DNA of 64,000 bases from Actinomycetaceae bacterium (GTDB lineage Bacteria > Actinomycetota > Actinomycetes > Actinomycetales > Actinomycetaceae). The stretch is from NCBI GenBank assembly GCA_030538185.1, contig JAUNUK010000003.1, positions 46,125 through 110,124 of the forward strand. Reading direction: 5' to 3'. The position numbers were made by a program, and so were the translations under genes. Below, one piece after another: positions 53,154 to 61,250 of the stretch (position 1 is its first letter; each line of letters opens with the position of its first letter). The notes under the pieces are model-generated. The model saw only the letters and a list, made by a program, of their open reading frames with translations, made no database searches and was not told the DNA's origin.

Positions 53154-54022
53154 AGCTCTAACCGTTCTTCGCGAGGAACAATAATGAGGGGCACGGGCAT
53201 GACCCGCAAGATAGAGTTCGCAACCGAACCCAGGAACAGGCGGCGCGGAGCTGCCAGGCGTGAGGAACCAAGCATTGCCACTTCGTCAGGTAGCCAGCTG
53301 AGGCGCTGGGTCGCATCCTCGATGGTGTGGCCGAGGGCAAGCTCCGTGCTTGTTTCAATATCTTCGGGCAAGCGTTCGCGTGCCATTGCCAAAGCGTTTT
53401 GTGCGTGGTCTTGCGCTGCCTGGGTGCCAATGTGCTCCTCAACGCGGTTTTCGTAGTTGTCCAAAGGCAGCAGCGAGACCAAACGCAAGGGCACTCCTGC
53501 GCGGCGCGCCAGGTTGGTGGACTCTTGAATGATGCGCCCTGAAGACGGCAAACGTCCGATAAAGGCTGTCACACGAGAGATTTTTTTGATGTGGCGTTCC
53601 CTATAGCCACGCGGAGCCAATGCCACGGGCTCCGTAGAAGCGTGCAACAAAGAAGTGGAGATCGGCGACAAAGACACGGTTCCAAAGGCCCCGTGCCGCC
53701 CGCCGCCCATGACCAAACAATCTGGGCGGAACTCCTCAACGGCATGCAGCAACCCTTCGGTAGGTGTTTCTGCATAACGAATGTGGTGGGCAATTTCCCC
53801 GCGAGTATGAACCACATCTTCTGCCTGGTCTAGCCAAGCCAGAGCCTGCTCACGCACCATTTCCTCATACGATTCATCAGGCGGTGCCAGGGTGACACGA
53901 CGTTCTGAAGGCAAGACGATGAGGACATCTATATCTGTGCCAAGCGTTCGCGCAAAGACGTCTCCCAGGGCCAAGGCATCTTGCCCACCCAAGGTTCCGG
54001 TAAATCCAACAAGAATAGACAC
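53150..54022 (-). CDS. Universal stress protein-like, two domains
   Basis: A 290-residue tandem UspA-like protein. MSILVGFTGTLGGQDALALG starts domain 1, with CLVMGGGRHGAFGTVSLSPISTSLL; domain 2 begins ISRVTAFIGRLPSSG and ends VAMLGSSRLAAPRRLFLGSVANSILRVMPVPLIIVPR. The nucleotide motifs are less perfect than in the USP at 6696-7622. Coupled by ATGA to the APC permease downstream and 44 bp below the aldehyde dehydrogenase. USPs paired with APC permeases recur in actinobacteria and may modulate the transporter. Confidence 0.87.
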   Translation of the reverse strand: MSILVGFTGTLGGQDALALGDVFARTLGTDIDVLIVLPSERRVTLAPPDESYEEMVREQALAWLDQAEDVVHTRGEIAHHIRYAETPTEGLLHAVEEFRPDCLVMGGGRHGAFGTVSLSPISTSLLHASTEPVALAPRGYRERHIKKISRVTAFIGRLPSSGRIIQESTNLARRAGVPLRLVSLLPLDNYENRVEEHIGTQAAQDHAQNALAMARERLPEDIETSTELALGHTIEDATQRLSWLPDEVAMLGSSRLAAPRRLFLGSVANSILRVMPVPLIIVPREERLEL

Positions 54023-54066
54023 AATGTCTCCTTCGGGTGTTGATTGTCTGCGGGTGCAGACGCAGG

Positions 54067-55479
54067 TTAGTGTGCACTCATGACGTGCTTGACACGTAGG
54101 TAGTCGTCCAGGCCGTAAACCGACAGGTCTTTGCCGTAACCGGACTGCTTGAATCCACCGTGAGGCATCTCTGCCACAAGGGGAATATGTGTGTTGATCC
54201 AGACGCAGCCAAAGTCCAGTTCACGCGAGAAACGTTCGGCTTGGCGATGGTTTTCCGTCCACACAGAAGATGCCAGGCCATAAACGACGTCATTTGCCAT
54301 TTCCAACGCTTCGTCCTCGGAAGAAAATGCTTGAACCGTGATGACTGGACCGAAAATCTCGTCTTGGATTAGTTCATCGTGTTGGCGCAGGCCCGAAATG
54401 ACGGTGGGTTCGAAATAGTAGCCCGAGCCTTCGCGCAGTTTGCCGCCGGTTTCGATAGTGGCGTGGGCCGGGGTTCGCTCAATCATCCCTTGCACTTTGG
54501 CCAGGTGGTTTGCGTTATTCAATGGTCCATACAGGGCGTCATCCCCACTTCCGACGACAACAGTTTTAGCAAAATTGACGAGGGCGGCCAGCAGTTCACC
54601 GTAAATATCGCGGTGGACCAAGACGCGGGTGGCTGCGGTGCAATCCTGGCCTGCGTTGAAGTAGCCTGCCGTACCAATCGCTTCGGCTGTGGCGGCAATG
54701 TCTACGCCGGGGAAGACGATGACTGGGGCTTTGCCTCCCAGTTCCAGGTGTGCACGTTTTACCGTGGCAGCCGCGGTCTGGGCGACTGCAATGCCCGCAC
54801 GTACCGATCCGGTGATGGACGCCTGGGCCACGGCGGGGTGCTTCACCATCATTTCGCCGGTTGAGGCATTGCCCAAAATGACATTAAAGACCCCGGGAGG
54901 GAATATATCTGCAGCAATGCGAGCAAGTTCAATGGTGGATTCGGGCGTTGTGTCGGATGGCTTCAAAACGACCGTGTTGCCTGCTGCCAAAGCGGGGGCT
55001 ATCTTCCAAATCGCCATCATTAAGGGATAGTTCCACGGCGTGACCTGTGCGACAACACCCAGGGGCTCCTTGCGGACATAGCTGGTGAGCCCTTCAGCGT
55101 ATTCACCTGCCGCGATTGCGTCGATCCGACGGGCGGCACCTGCAAAGAACCGCACATGGTCAGCCGATGGTCCGACTTCTTCCGAGACAATCAAGGCTTT
55201 GGGCTGTCCAGTATTGCGGTTTTGGGCTTCGGCTAGTTTTTCCGCGTTGGCCTCCAGGGCGTCTGCAAGCTGAAGCAGCATGTCTTGGCGCTGCGAAGGT
55301 GTTGTTTTCTTCCACGTTTCAAAAGCGCGGGCGGCTGCTTCCATGGCCGCATCCACATCTGCCTGTCCCGATATGGGAGATTGACCGATTTCTTGGCCGG
55401 TCATAGGGCTAATGAGAGGCATTGTTTCGGCGGCTTGTGCATCAACGAACTGTCCGTTGATGAAATTGAGAAGGGGCAT
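54067..55479 (-). CDS. Gamma-aminobutyraldehyde dehydrogenase
   Basis: A 470-residue aldehyde dehydrogenase closest in style to PatD/YdcW-type aminobutyraldehyde dehydrogenases: QVTPWNYPLMMAIWKIAPALAAGNTVVLKPSDTTP, catalytic Glu in LELGGKAPVIVF, nucleophilic Cys in GQDCTAATRVLVH and C-terminal HGGFKQSGYGKDLSVYGLDDYLRVKHVM. It would oxidise 4-aminobutyraldehyde from putrescine to GABA. GGAG precedes the start. First gene of an operon with the stress protein and APC permease; divergent from the class III aminotransferase. Confidence 0.9.
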   Translation of the reverse strand: MPLLNFINGQFVDAQAAETMPLISPMTGQEIGQSPISGQADVDAAMEAAARAFETWKKTTPSQRQDMLLQLADALEANAEKLAEAQNRNTGQPKALIVSEEVGPSADHVRFFAGAARRIDAIAAGEYAEGLTSYVRKEPLGVVAQVTPWNYPLMMAIWKIAPALAAGNTVVLKPSDTTPESTIELARIAADIFPPGVFNVILGNASTGEMMVKHPAVAQASITGSVRAGIAVAQTAAATVKRAHLELGGKAPVIVFPGVDIAATAEAIGTAGYFNAGQDCTAATRVLVHRDIYGELLAALVNFAKTVVVGSGDDALYGPLNNANHLAKVQGMIERTPAHATIETGGKLREGSGYYFEPTVISGLRQHDELIQDEIFGPVITVQAFSSEDEALEMANDVVYGLASSVWTENHRQAERFSRELDFGCVWINTHIPLVAEMPHGGFKQSGYGKDLSVYGLDDYLRVKHVMSAH

Positions 55480-55802
55480 TGCTAACTCCTTTGTCAGTCA
55501 TATCGGTCTGTTCTTTATGGAAAGCGCAGACCTTCACTAGGCAAAACGTCCCAGATGTGATCGCTGTAACAAACAGTATGGGACTTTTCGCCCAGATACG
55601 CAAGATTCAGGTGGGAAATTCTCTTTTTGGGCTGGTTTTTATCTCTACAAGGTGTATTCTGAGCACAATCCGCTAGTCTCACCGGACGATGATTGTCCGA
55701 GATTCGGACCAAAGTCCTTCGGATACCGCTCGATGCCAGGTCTGTCGAGTGTAAAAATCTTCCATACACACTCCGGCGTAAGACCGGCCGGCAGGAGGAA
55801 CC
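55480..55802. other. Divergent regulatory region between dehydrogenase and aminotransferase genes
   Basis: A 323-bp spacer with no gene. It carries a long inverted pair GTCCCA/TGGGAC (about 55548 and 55579), two shorter GGAC/GTCC repeats (listed separately) and GAGTGTA/TACACACTC flanking 55747-55773. The density of inverted repeats suggests control of both operons from here. Confidence 0.6.
55683..55717. promoter_or_regulatory. Paired GGAC/GTCC inverted repeats, predicted operators
   Basis: CGGAC-N7-GTCCG at 55683-55699 is followed by GGAC-N4-GTCC at 55706-55717. They lie ~90-120 bp before the aminotransferase start. The regulator is unknown; the nearby Lrp protein or an unlinked factor are candidates. 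Confidence 0.45.
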
Positions 55803-57176
55803 ATGACTGTAACTATCGACCGCGCAAGAATCGCTGAACTCATCGCAGAAGAATCAGCGAAACTGGACGCCAACACGCAAGGCTCCAAGGCCATGTACGC
55901 CAGGGCTATCACGCACCTGTCAGGTGGCGTGGCCTCCAGCTACCAGCTGCGCGACCCGTGGCCCATCTATATTGAAAAAGGCTCTGGCCCGGAGATCTGG
56001 GACGTAGACGGAAACAAGTACTACGACTTCCACAATGGATTTGGCTCCATGGTGCAAGGGCACGCGCACCCCGCCATTGGCCGCGCCCTTGCCGAGCGCT
56101 ACCCCCAAGGGACGCACTTCGCCTGCCCAACCGAAGACGATATTGTCGTTGCCGATGAGCTGGCCAGGCGCTGGGGTCTACCCAAGTGGCGCTACACGAA
56201 CTCTGGTTCCGAAGCGACCATGGATGCCATCCGAATCGCGCGCGCCTACACAAAGCGCGACACGGTTTTGAAGATTTTTGGCTCCTACCACGGACACCAT
56301 GACACGGTTATGGTCTCTATCGGTGTGCCTTACGACAAGATTGGCGACCGCAACAACCTGGCTTCCCTCCCTTACGGCGCTGGAATCCCCCAGGCCGTTG
56401 TGGACATGACGGTGCCCGTGCCCTTCAATGATATTGAGGCCATGGAAACCCGCGTGAAGGCGCTGCAAGCAGAAGGTCGCCTGCCAGCCTGCATCATTAT
56501 GGAACCAGCCATGATGAACCTGGGTGTCGTTTTGCCTGAAGACGGCTACCTGCAGGCCGTGCGCAACTTGGCGGACAAGTACGGCATTGTCCTGATTTTC
56601 GACGAGGTCAAAACCGGCCTGTGTATCGCCGCAGGTGGTGCCACCGAGAAGTTCGGCGTCAAACCCGACATGGTCACCTTGGCTAAAGCGCTAGGTGGCG
56701 GCCTACCCACAGGCGCTATCGGCGGGTCTGAAGAAGTCATGTCGGTTGTTGAAGACGGCTCCGTCTACCAGGTCGGCACCTACAACGGCAACCCCCTGGC
56801 ATTCGCAGCCGCGCGCGCCAACCTTTTGGAGGTTTTGACCCCCGAAGCCTACGAGCACCTGGCTGCGTTGAATGACCGCATTGTGGGTGGTTGTCAGGCA
56901 ATCGTCGACAAATATGACCTGCCCGGTTACGCCCTGGGCATCGGTTCGAAGGGTTGCGTGACGTTCTCTCCCGAGAAGATCACCGACTACGAGTCCTTCA
57001 AGGCCAACCAGGATGAGGATCTCTCCACCCTGGCTTGGTTGTGGAATATGAACCGAGGCATCTTCATGACCCCCGGCCGTGAAGAAGAATGGACCCTCTC
57101 GGTGACCCACACCTTCGAGGCCGTCGATGCCTACATCGCCTCCTTCGATTCCATGGCCGAGGCTTTGACCCGATAG
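55803..57176 (+). CDS. Class III aminotransferase (GSA-aminomutase-like subgroup)
   Basis: A 457-residue PLP enzyme. DPWPIYIEKGSGPEIWDVDGNKYYDFHNGFGSMVQGHAHPAI, YTNSGSEATMDAIRIARAYTKRD, FGSYHGHHDTVM, LIFDEVKTGLCIAAGG (PLP Asp) and LAKALGGGLPTGAIGG (Schiff-base Lys) place it with glutamate-1-semialdehyde-aminomutase-like aminotransferases. It is not hemL by context. Opposite an aminobutyraldehyde dehydrogenase operon, it may transaminate putrescine or another omega-amine; this is inference. CAGGAGGAACC gives a strong start at 55803. Confidence 0.88.
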   Translation: MTVTIDRARIAELIAEESAKLDANTQGSKAMYARAITHLSGGVASSYQLRDPWPIYIEKGSGPEIWDVDGNKYYDFHNGFGSMVQGHAHPAIGRALAERYPQGTHFACPTEDDIVVADELARRWGLPKWRYTNSGSEATMDAIRIARAYTKRDTVLKIFGSYHGHHDTVMVSIGVPYDKIGDRNNLASLPYGAGIPQAVVDMTVPVPFNDIEAMETRVKALQAEGRLPACIIMEPAMMNLGVVLPEDGYLQAVRNLADKYGIVLIFDEVKTGLCIAAGGATEKFGVKPDMVTLAKALGGGLPTGAIGGSEEVMSVVEDGSVYQVGTYNGNPLAFAAARANLLEVLTPEAYEHLAALNDRIVGGCQAIVDKYDLPGYALGIGSKGCVTFSPEKITDYESFKANQDEDLSTLAWLWNMNRGIFMTPGREEEWTLSVTHTFEAVDAYIASFDSMAEALTR

Positions 57177-57248
57177 TTATAGATTCAACCAACCCCACGC
57201 GCGCCGGGGCTTCTCGGTGTTAGGTGCGCTGTCGTCTAGCCTGGGAAG

Positions 57249-58985
57249 GTGAGTTTCCCATCCGCCTTCCCAGGCGCCGACATTTCTGGCTACCGTTTGC
57301 TGCGCCCTTTAGGTGAGGGCGGCATGGGCTCCGTTTGGCTTGCCGAGGGCTTGGACGGCCAGCTTTGCGCGCTAAAGCTACTTGCCGAGGGCGGGGCGTT
57401 GGTAGATGAGGACTCCCGCGCCAGACTGCGGCGTGAAGCCATGTCCATGCACAAGATCCGTGGCGCAGGCGTGGCTGACCTCATGGATTATGAGGTGGAT
57501 GGGCCTGAGGCTTTTGTTGTCACCGAGTACATCGAGGGCCTGAACTTGGCGCAGCGGGTGCGCCACAACGGCGCGATGCCTGTTGTAGATGCTTTGTCAA
57601 TGGCCCGTGAATTGGCGCGGACCCTGCGCTTGGTACATGCCTGCGGGATTGTACACAGGGATATTAAGCCTTCAAATGTGATGCTCAGTGCTAATGGTCC
57701 TGTTTTGATTGACTTCGGGATTGCTCAGGGCCTGGGTGATGAACGAATTACCCACACGGGACTTGTGACCGGGACACCGGGGTTCTTAGCGCCAGAGGTT
57801 ATTGGCGGTAGCGAGCCTGGTGAAAGTTCGGATTGGTGGGCTTGGGCAGCTGTGGTCTTGTTTGCCTTGTCGGGACGTGCACCTTTCGGCATGGGCTCGA
57901 TGGAGGCGGTGTTGGCCCGAGTCTGCACAGGAAGCATTGATATTGAGGGTGTCGATACGTATCTTGCACGCGTATTGACTCGTGCCTTGAATCCTGCCGT
58001 GGCAAATCGGCCGAGCATTGATGAAACCTTGTTGGCCTTGGATTCTTACTCGCCATGGGCAGCTGAAACCGAGGAAGCCCTAGATGAGACAACCACAGTC
58101 TTAGAGCCTTATGAATCCGTGACCTTGGCCGTGGATGTGTCTGATGCGACCGATAATGCCGATTCAACGCAAACGCAGCACATGCCCCACCTACCCGAAA
58201 CGACCAAGTTGCCTGCCATGCCTGCGGCTGTGCCCCAATACCAACCATCCACGCAGGTGTCAGGTGGCAAGGAACCGCCGTGGCTTTCCCAAGGACAATT
58301 TGAACCAGGCTCTGTCCCGATGCCCGCCACCTGGCACCCAACGCAGCCTCCAAAAAACTTGCAAGCTCTACCTGCGCACACGCAACCCCGGGCTATCCCA
58401 TTCACGGGCTTGTCCCTGATCCTGCTTTTCGCCCTGGTAGCAATAGGTCACGGAATCGCAGGCTTTGTTAGCGCGTGCGCGATACTGGTATTGGCCTCAG
58501 CCGTGGGCGAAGGCGTTGCGTCATTCGCCAAAGGCAATGGTCAAGGCGCTCGGGCAGTCAACCCTACTGGAGACGTGGCGCGCGCCATTGTCTTATCCCC
58601 GTGGTACGTACTCAAAGGCCTGGCTCATGCGGTGCCTGCAGTGCTTGTGATGGGACTTATCTTTGGCACTACCCTGTGGTGGACCGAGTCGGCACATGCA
58701 CCCGATGGCCTATGGACACCCATGGCACATGGCTTCGTGAATCAGCTCAATGTGCCTGGTCAGCTGGGGCCCTACCTTTCGGGTTCGGGCTTATCGGCAG
58801 GAGCGTTACTGCTTGGTGTGGCGCTGCTGATTGGCCAGCTTCTCGCCTGGCTCAACCCTTGGTCGCGGCGCATCCGCATGGGCGGACGGACACTGTCAAG
58901 GGCTCTTTTGCCTTCAGGGTTCCTACGTGCCGCCCTCGGCATTATTGCCCTGTTAGCGTCCGCCGCCTTTGCCCTACTTTCCTAG
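57249..58985 (+). CDS. Membrane Ser/Thr protein kinase
   Basis: A 578-residue Hanks-type kinase. Residues ~15-270 hold the P-loop LGEGGMGSVWLAE, ATP-binding Lys in CALKLL, catalytic loop HRDIKPSN, DFG and the APE motif LAPEV. After a ~110-residue Pro/Thr-rich linker the C-terminus has four or five membrane spans, not the single span and PASTA repeats of PknB, so there is no obvious external sensor. Two motif copies encode LAEGG and AALGI. GTG start lies within a small hairpin directly after GGGAAG, so initiation may be leaderless or weak. The 3' end overlaps a DUF1801 remnant. Confidence 0.9.
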   Translation: MSFPSAFPGADISGYRLLRPLGEGGMGSVWLAEGLDGQLCALKLLAEGGALVDEDSRARLRREAMSMHKIRGAGVADLMDYEVDGPEAFVVTEYIEGLNLAQRVRHNGAMPVVDALSMARELARTLRLVHACGIVHRDIKPSNVMLSANGPVLIDFGIAQGLGDERITHTGLVTGTPGFLAPEVIGGSEPGESSDWWAWAAVVLFALSGRAPFGMGSMEAVLARVCTGSIDIEGVDTYLARVLTRALNPAVANRPSIDETLLALDSYSPWAAETEEALDETTTVLEPYESVTLAVDVSDATDNADSTQTQHMPHLPETTKLPAMPAAVPQYQPSTQVSGGKEPPWLSQGQFEPGSVPMPATWHPTQPPKNLQALPAHTQPRAIPFTGLSLILLFALVAIGHGIAGFVSACAILVLASAVGEGVASFAKGNGQGARAVNPTGDVARAIVLSPWYVLKGLAHAVPAVLVMGLIFGTTLWWTESAHAPDGLWTPMAHGFVNQLNVPGQLGPYLSGSGLSAGALLLGVALLIGQLLAWLNPWSRRIRMGGRTLSRALLPSGFLRAALGIIALLASAAFALLS

Positions 58986-58999
58986 GCCGAGGGCGGTTT
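58931..58999 (+). terminator. Inverted motif pair at the kinase 3' end, possible terminator
   Basis: CCGCCCTCGGC (58930-58940) and GCCGAGGGCGG (58986-58996) are perfect 11-bp complements followed by TTTTC. The loop is ~45 nt and mostly kinase coding sequence, so folding during transcription is plausible but less efficient than a tight hairpin. Confidence 0.45.
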
Positions 59000-59103
59000 T
59001 CAATAACTCTGTGACCTCTGTTTTTACTGTGTCTGTTATGGCCGTAATGGCGTAAGAGGTGGGCCACATGTCACCACCATCAAGGCTGACCGTGTCGGTC
59101 GCG
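58974..59103 (-). pseudogene. C-terminal remnant of a DUF1801 gene
   Basis: On the minus strand this stretch reads ATDTVSLDGGDMWPTSYAI, then TAITDTVKTEVTELL, ending ALGLGK and a stop. It matches the C-terminus of the intact DUF1801 protein at 60667-61107 (LDEGDMWPTSYAITALTDTV...), and the DNA similarity is visible over ~90 bp. No start codon or N-terminal part is present; the remnant directly follows the winged-helix stop and overlaps the kinase stop. Confidence 0.75.
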
Positions 59104-60369
59104 TTATTGTGTCAGGCGGGTTTGCACGGATTCTAGCTCTCGGATGGCTTGCGTGTGCAAGCGTTTGGATGGGTCCGTATGCCACAGCAGTTCCTTGCCC
59201 AAACGAACTGCGACGAGGCGTCCACGCGTGATAAAAATTGGGCGGAACATACCGTTTTTACCTGGGCAGATAAGCGTTTCCCCCGCCTCATCTGTGAGGC
59301 ACGTCCTGTCCTTGTAGCCGACATGGAGCTCATCGAAAGACGGCAAGAAGAACGTCGCTTCGGCTGCCTTGCGGTTGTCTGCCAACAGGTCATGCAGGTC
59401 TGCGCGCAGGTAGAAAACCTCACCTGTTTTGCGTGTTTTGGCTGTTTTGCCTGCTTGTTGCCCGTGGTCTAAACGTTGCCGGTCCGCATCCAAGTAACGT
59501 GCCTCAAGTGCGGGGACGTCAGGCATCGATTGGGAGAGTTCAACTGCGGATGCCAATGCAGTCCTGGCTGCCACTATTCCGATACCCGCCCAACGGCTCA
59601 GGTCTGCAGGCGTGACAGGGCCGTGGCTTGTGGCGTAACGTCGTGCCACCTCGGCGAGTGCGTGCTCGTGATCGGGGCTTCCTGGGCCCTTTGTTTTCAC
59701 AGGGCTGTGCGGTGAATCTGCAGCGGGCAGCGAGCGGGCGTCAATGAGAAGGTGCTCATTGCCTCTGACTGGCCCTTGGACCAGTAAGCCATCGCGAAAG
59801 AGCTTGAAAAGCAAAGTCCTTCGCCACGGGTAGTTTTCAACCGCGCCCCATGGCCCGTTCTTCGCTCTGTCCTCTGCGGGTTGAGGGTTAGACAATTTTG
59901 CGCCTAGACCTGATTGTTCCCAGGCTTCGAACAGCTGAGCGCGCGACAGCGGCCCCTCTTTCGCAATCAATCCCCACGCGAGGTCAGCAGCATCCTGCGC
60001 CAATTTTTCAGTCAAGCGCATCTCAGCTTCCCTTTGACGCGTCCACGCACCTTGGCGGCAGAGGGTAAGGCGCAGCCAGTGATGATCGAGGGCGCGCGTC
60101 ACATGCAGAGTGCCCCGCATGGGCCAGGAGCGCACCAGGTGGCCACCTTCGAAAGCTGCCTCGACATCACTTTTGCAGGCCTTGGGCACGCGCATCATCA
60201 AGGCATGTGGGATAGAGGACACCTGTTGACCCTGAACCGCCAAATTGTTTTCGACCACTTGGGTTACCGAACTGGCACTAGTTTCAGGCACCAAGCCCTG
60301 CGCCACAATCCTCAACAAGTTCATCTCTACAGGCAAACCGTTTTTTGCGCTGGTCCGAGGGCTGTTCAT
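59104..60369 (-). CDS. Winged-helix DNA-binding domain protein (HTH_42/AlkZ-like)
   Basis: A 421-residue protein of the winged-helix superfamily that includes the YcaQ/AlkZ crosslink glycosylases: MNLLRIVAQGLVPETSASSVTQVVENNLAVQGQQ, RSWPMRGTLHVT near residue 90, and FLPSFDELHVGYKDRTCLT, then ICPGKNGMFRPIFITRGRLVA near the C-terminus. The AlkZ catalytic QxQ is not obvious except as VQGQQ in the first 55 residues, so glycosylase activity is uncertain. ATG 60369 is preferred; upstream in-frame sequence to 60390 is short and unconserved. Transcribed alone. Confidence 0.82.
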   Translation of the reverse strand: MNSPRTSAKNGLPVEMNLLRIVAQGLVPETSASSVTQVVENNLAVQGQQVSSIPHALMMRVPKACKSDVEAAFEGGHLVRSWPMRGTLHVTRALDHHWLRLTLCRQGAWTRQREAEMRLTEKLAQDAADLAWGLIAKEGPLSRAQLFEAWEQSGLGAKLSNPQPAEDRAKNGPWGAVENYPWRRTLLFKLFRDGLLVQGPVRGNEHLLIDARSLPAADSPHSPVKTKGPGSPDHEHALAEVARRYATSHGPVTPADLSRWAGIGIVAARTALASAVELSQSMPDVPALEARYLDADRQRLDHGQQAGKTAKTRKTGEVFYLRADLHDLLADNRKAAEATFFLPSFDELHVGYKDRTCLTDEAGETLICPGKNGMFRPIFITRGRLVAVRLGKELLWHTDPSKRLHTQAIRELESVQTRLTQ

Positions 60370-60494
60370 ATCGTAAGTGTAGAGGCGCACGAAGTGTGAC
60401 GGAACTTATGTGGGGCTTCACTTGTGGATACAGCTGGGTTGCTGGCACAATATGGGGGTTGCCTCCGAGGGCGATCCTCTCGTGAGTGCAGCGC

Positions 60495-60567
60495 GCCACC
60501 TTAGCTCAGTTGGTAGAGCACCCGCCTTGTAAGCGGACGGTCAACAGTTCGAGTCTGTTAGGTGGCT
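60495..60567 (+). tRNA. tRNA-Thr (anticodon TGT)
   Basis: A cloverleaf with acceptor stem GCCACCT/AGGTGGC, D-arm TAGCTCAGTTGGTAGAGCA, anticodon loop CTTGTAA (anticodon TGT) between CCGC and GCGG, and T-arm CAACAGTTCGAGTCTGTT. CCA is not encoded. A near-motif CTCCGAGGGCG lies just upstream at ~60464. Confidence 0.95.
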
Positions 60568-60666
60568 CAGTGCTGAATTGCGCCACGATAATCCGCGGCG
60601 CGCAAGGGTTCAATGGCGCGGGCATAATCGCCCGCGCGTCACTCGCAAGAAACCCGAAACAGCGGT

Positions 60667-61107
60667 TTACCCAGACACCTGGCCGCACGCGTGGTTCACA
60701 AGCCTGGCAATCTGCGCTTTTACTGTGTCGGTTAGGGCCGTAATGGCATACGAGGTTGGCCACATGTCGCCCTCGTCAAGTTTGGCCGTCTCAGAGAAAC
60801 CGAGAGTCGTGTAACGCACTTTGAACTTTGAGGCCGGCTGCACGAAACATAAAACATCGCCGTCTAAGGACCAAGCGGGCATGCCGTACCAGGTACGGGC
60901 CTTTAACTGTGGGGCTGTTTCGGCCACAACCTGAGCGATAGCTTGGGTGATTTCTTTGTCGCCCTCGGGAAGTTTGTCGATGACCTCAATCATGGCCTGT
61001 GCTTCTTCGGCCTCGCGTTCGGCCTTGGTGCGGCGCTTGGATGCGCGTTTCTTTTCTGCAGCATACTCTTTCATAGCCGCGCGTTCTTCGGCACTGAAAC
61101 TACTCAT
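60667..61107 (-). CDS. DUF1801 (YdhG-like) protein
   Basis: A 146-residue protein. A basic helical N-terminus (SAEERAAMKEYAAEKKRASKRRTKAEREAEEA) leads into the compact DUF1801 domain: ETAPQLKARTWYGMPAWSLDGDVLCFVQPASKFKVRYTTLGFSE, then GDMWPTSYAI. The fold relates to frataxin/YjbR-like proteins and some members are annotated as iron chaperones without strong evidence. ATG 61107 has GGAGG 8 nt upstream; TTG 61122 is an alternative. A truncated paralogue lies at 58974-59103. Confidence 0.85.
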   Translation of the reverse strand: MSSFSAEERAAMKEYAAEKKRASKRRTKAEREAEEAQAMIEVIDKLPEGDKEITQAIAQVVAETAPQLKARTWYGMPAWSLDGDVLCFVQPASKFKVRYTTLGFSETAKLDEGDMWPTSYAITALTDTVKAQIARLVNHACGQVSG

Positions 61108-61182
61108 GACCTGAGCCTCCAACTTTCATACAGCCCAAATGATACTCAAGGCCAGCCTAGCAAGCAGACATCGCCACCAGCG

Positions 61183-61223
61183 CCGACCAAATGTTCAATA
61201 AAACCCCGACCAAATGTTCAATA
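61183..61223. repeat. Two tandem 18-bp repeats before the ATPase gene
   Basis: CCGACCAAATGTTCAATA occurs identically at 61183-61200 and 61206-61223, a 23-bp period (about two helical turns). They lie 28 bp upstream of the likely ATG at 61251 and may be operator half-sites or iterons. Confidence 0.8.
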
Positions 61224-61250
61224 GAGGGCTTTGATGTGCTAAATTGCAGT

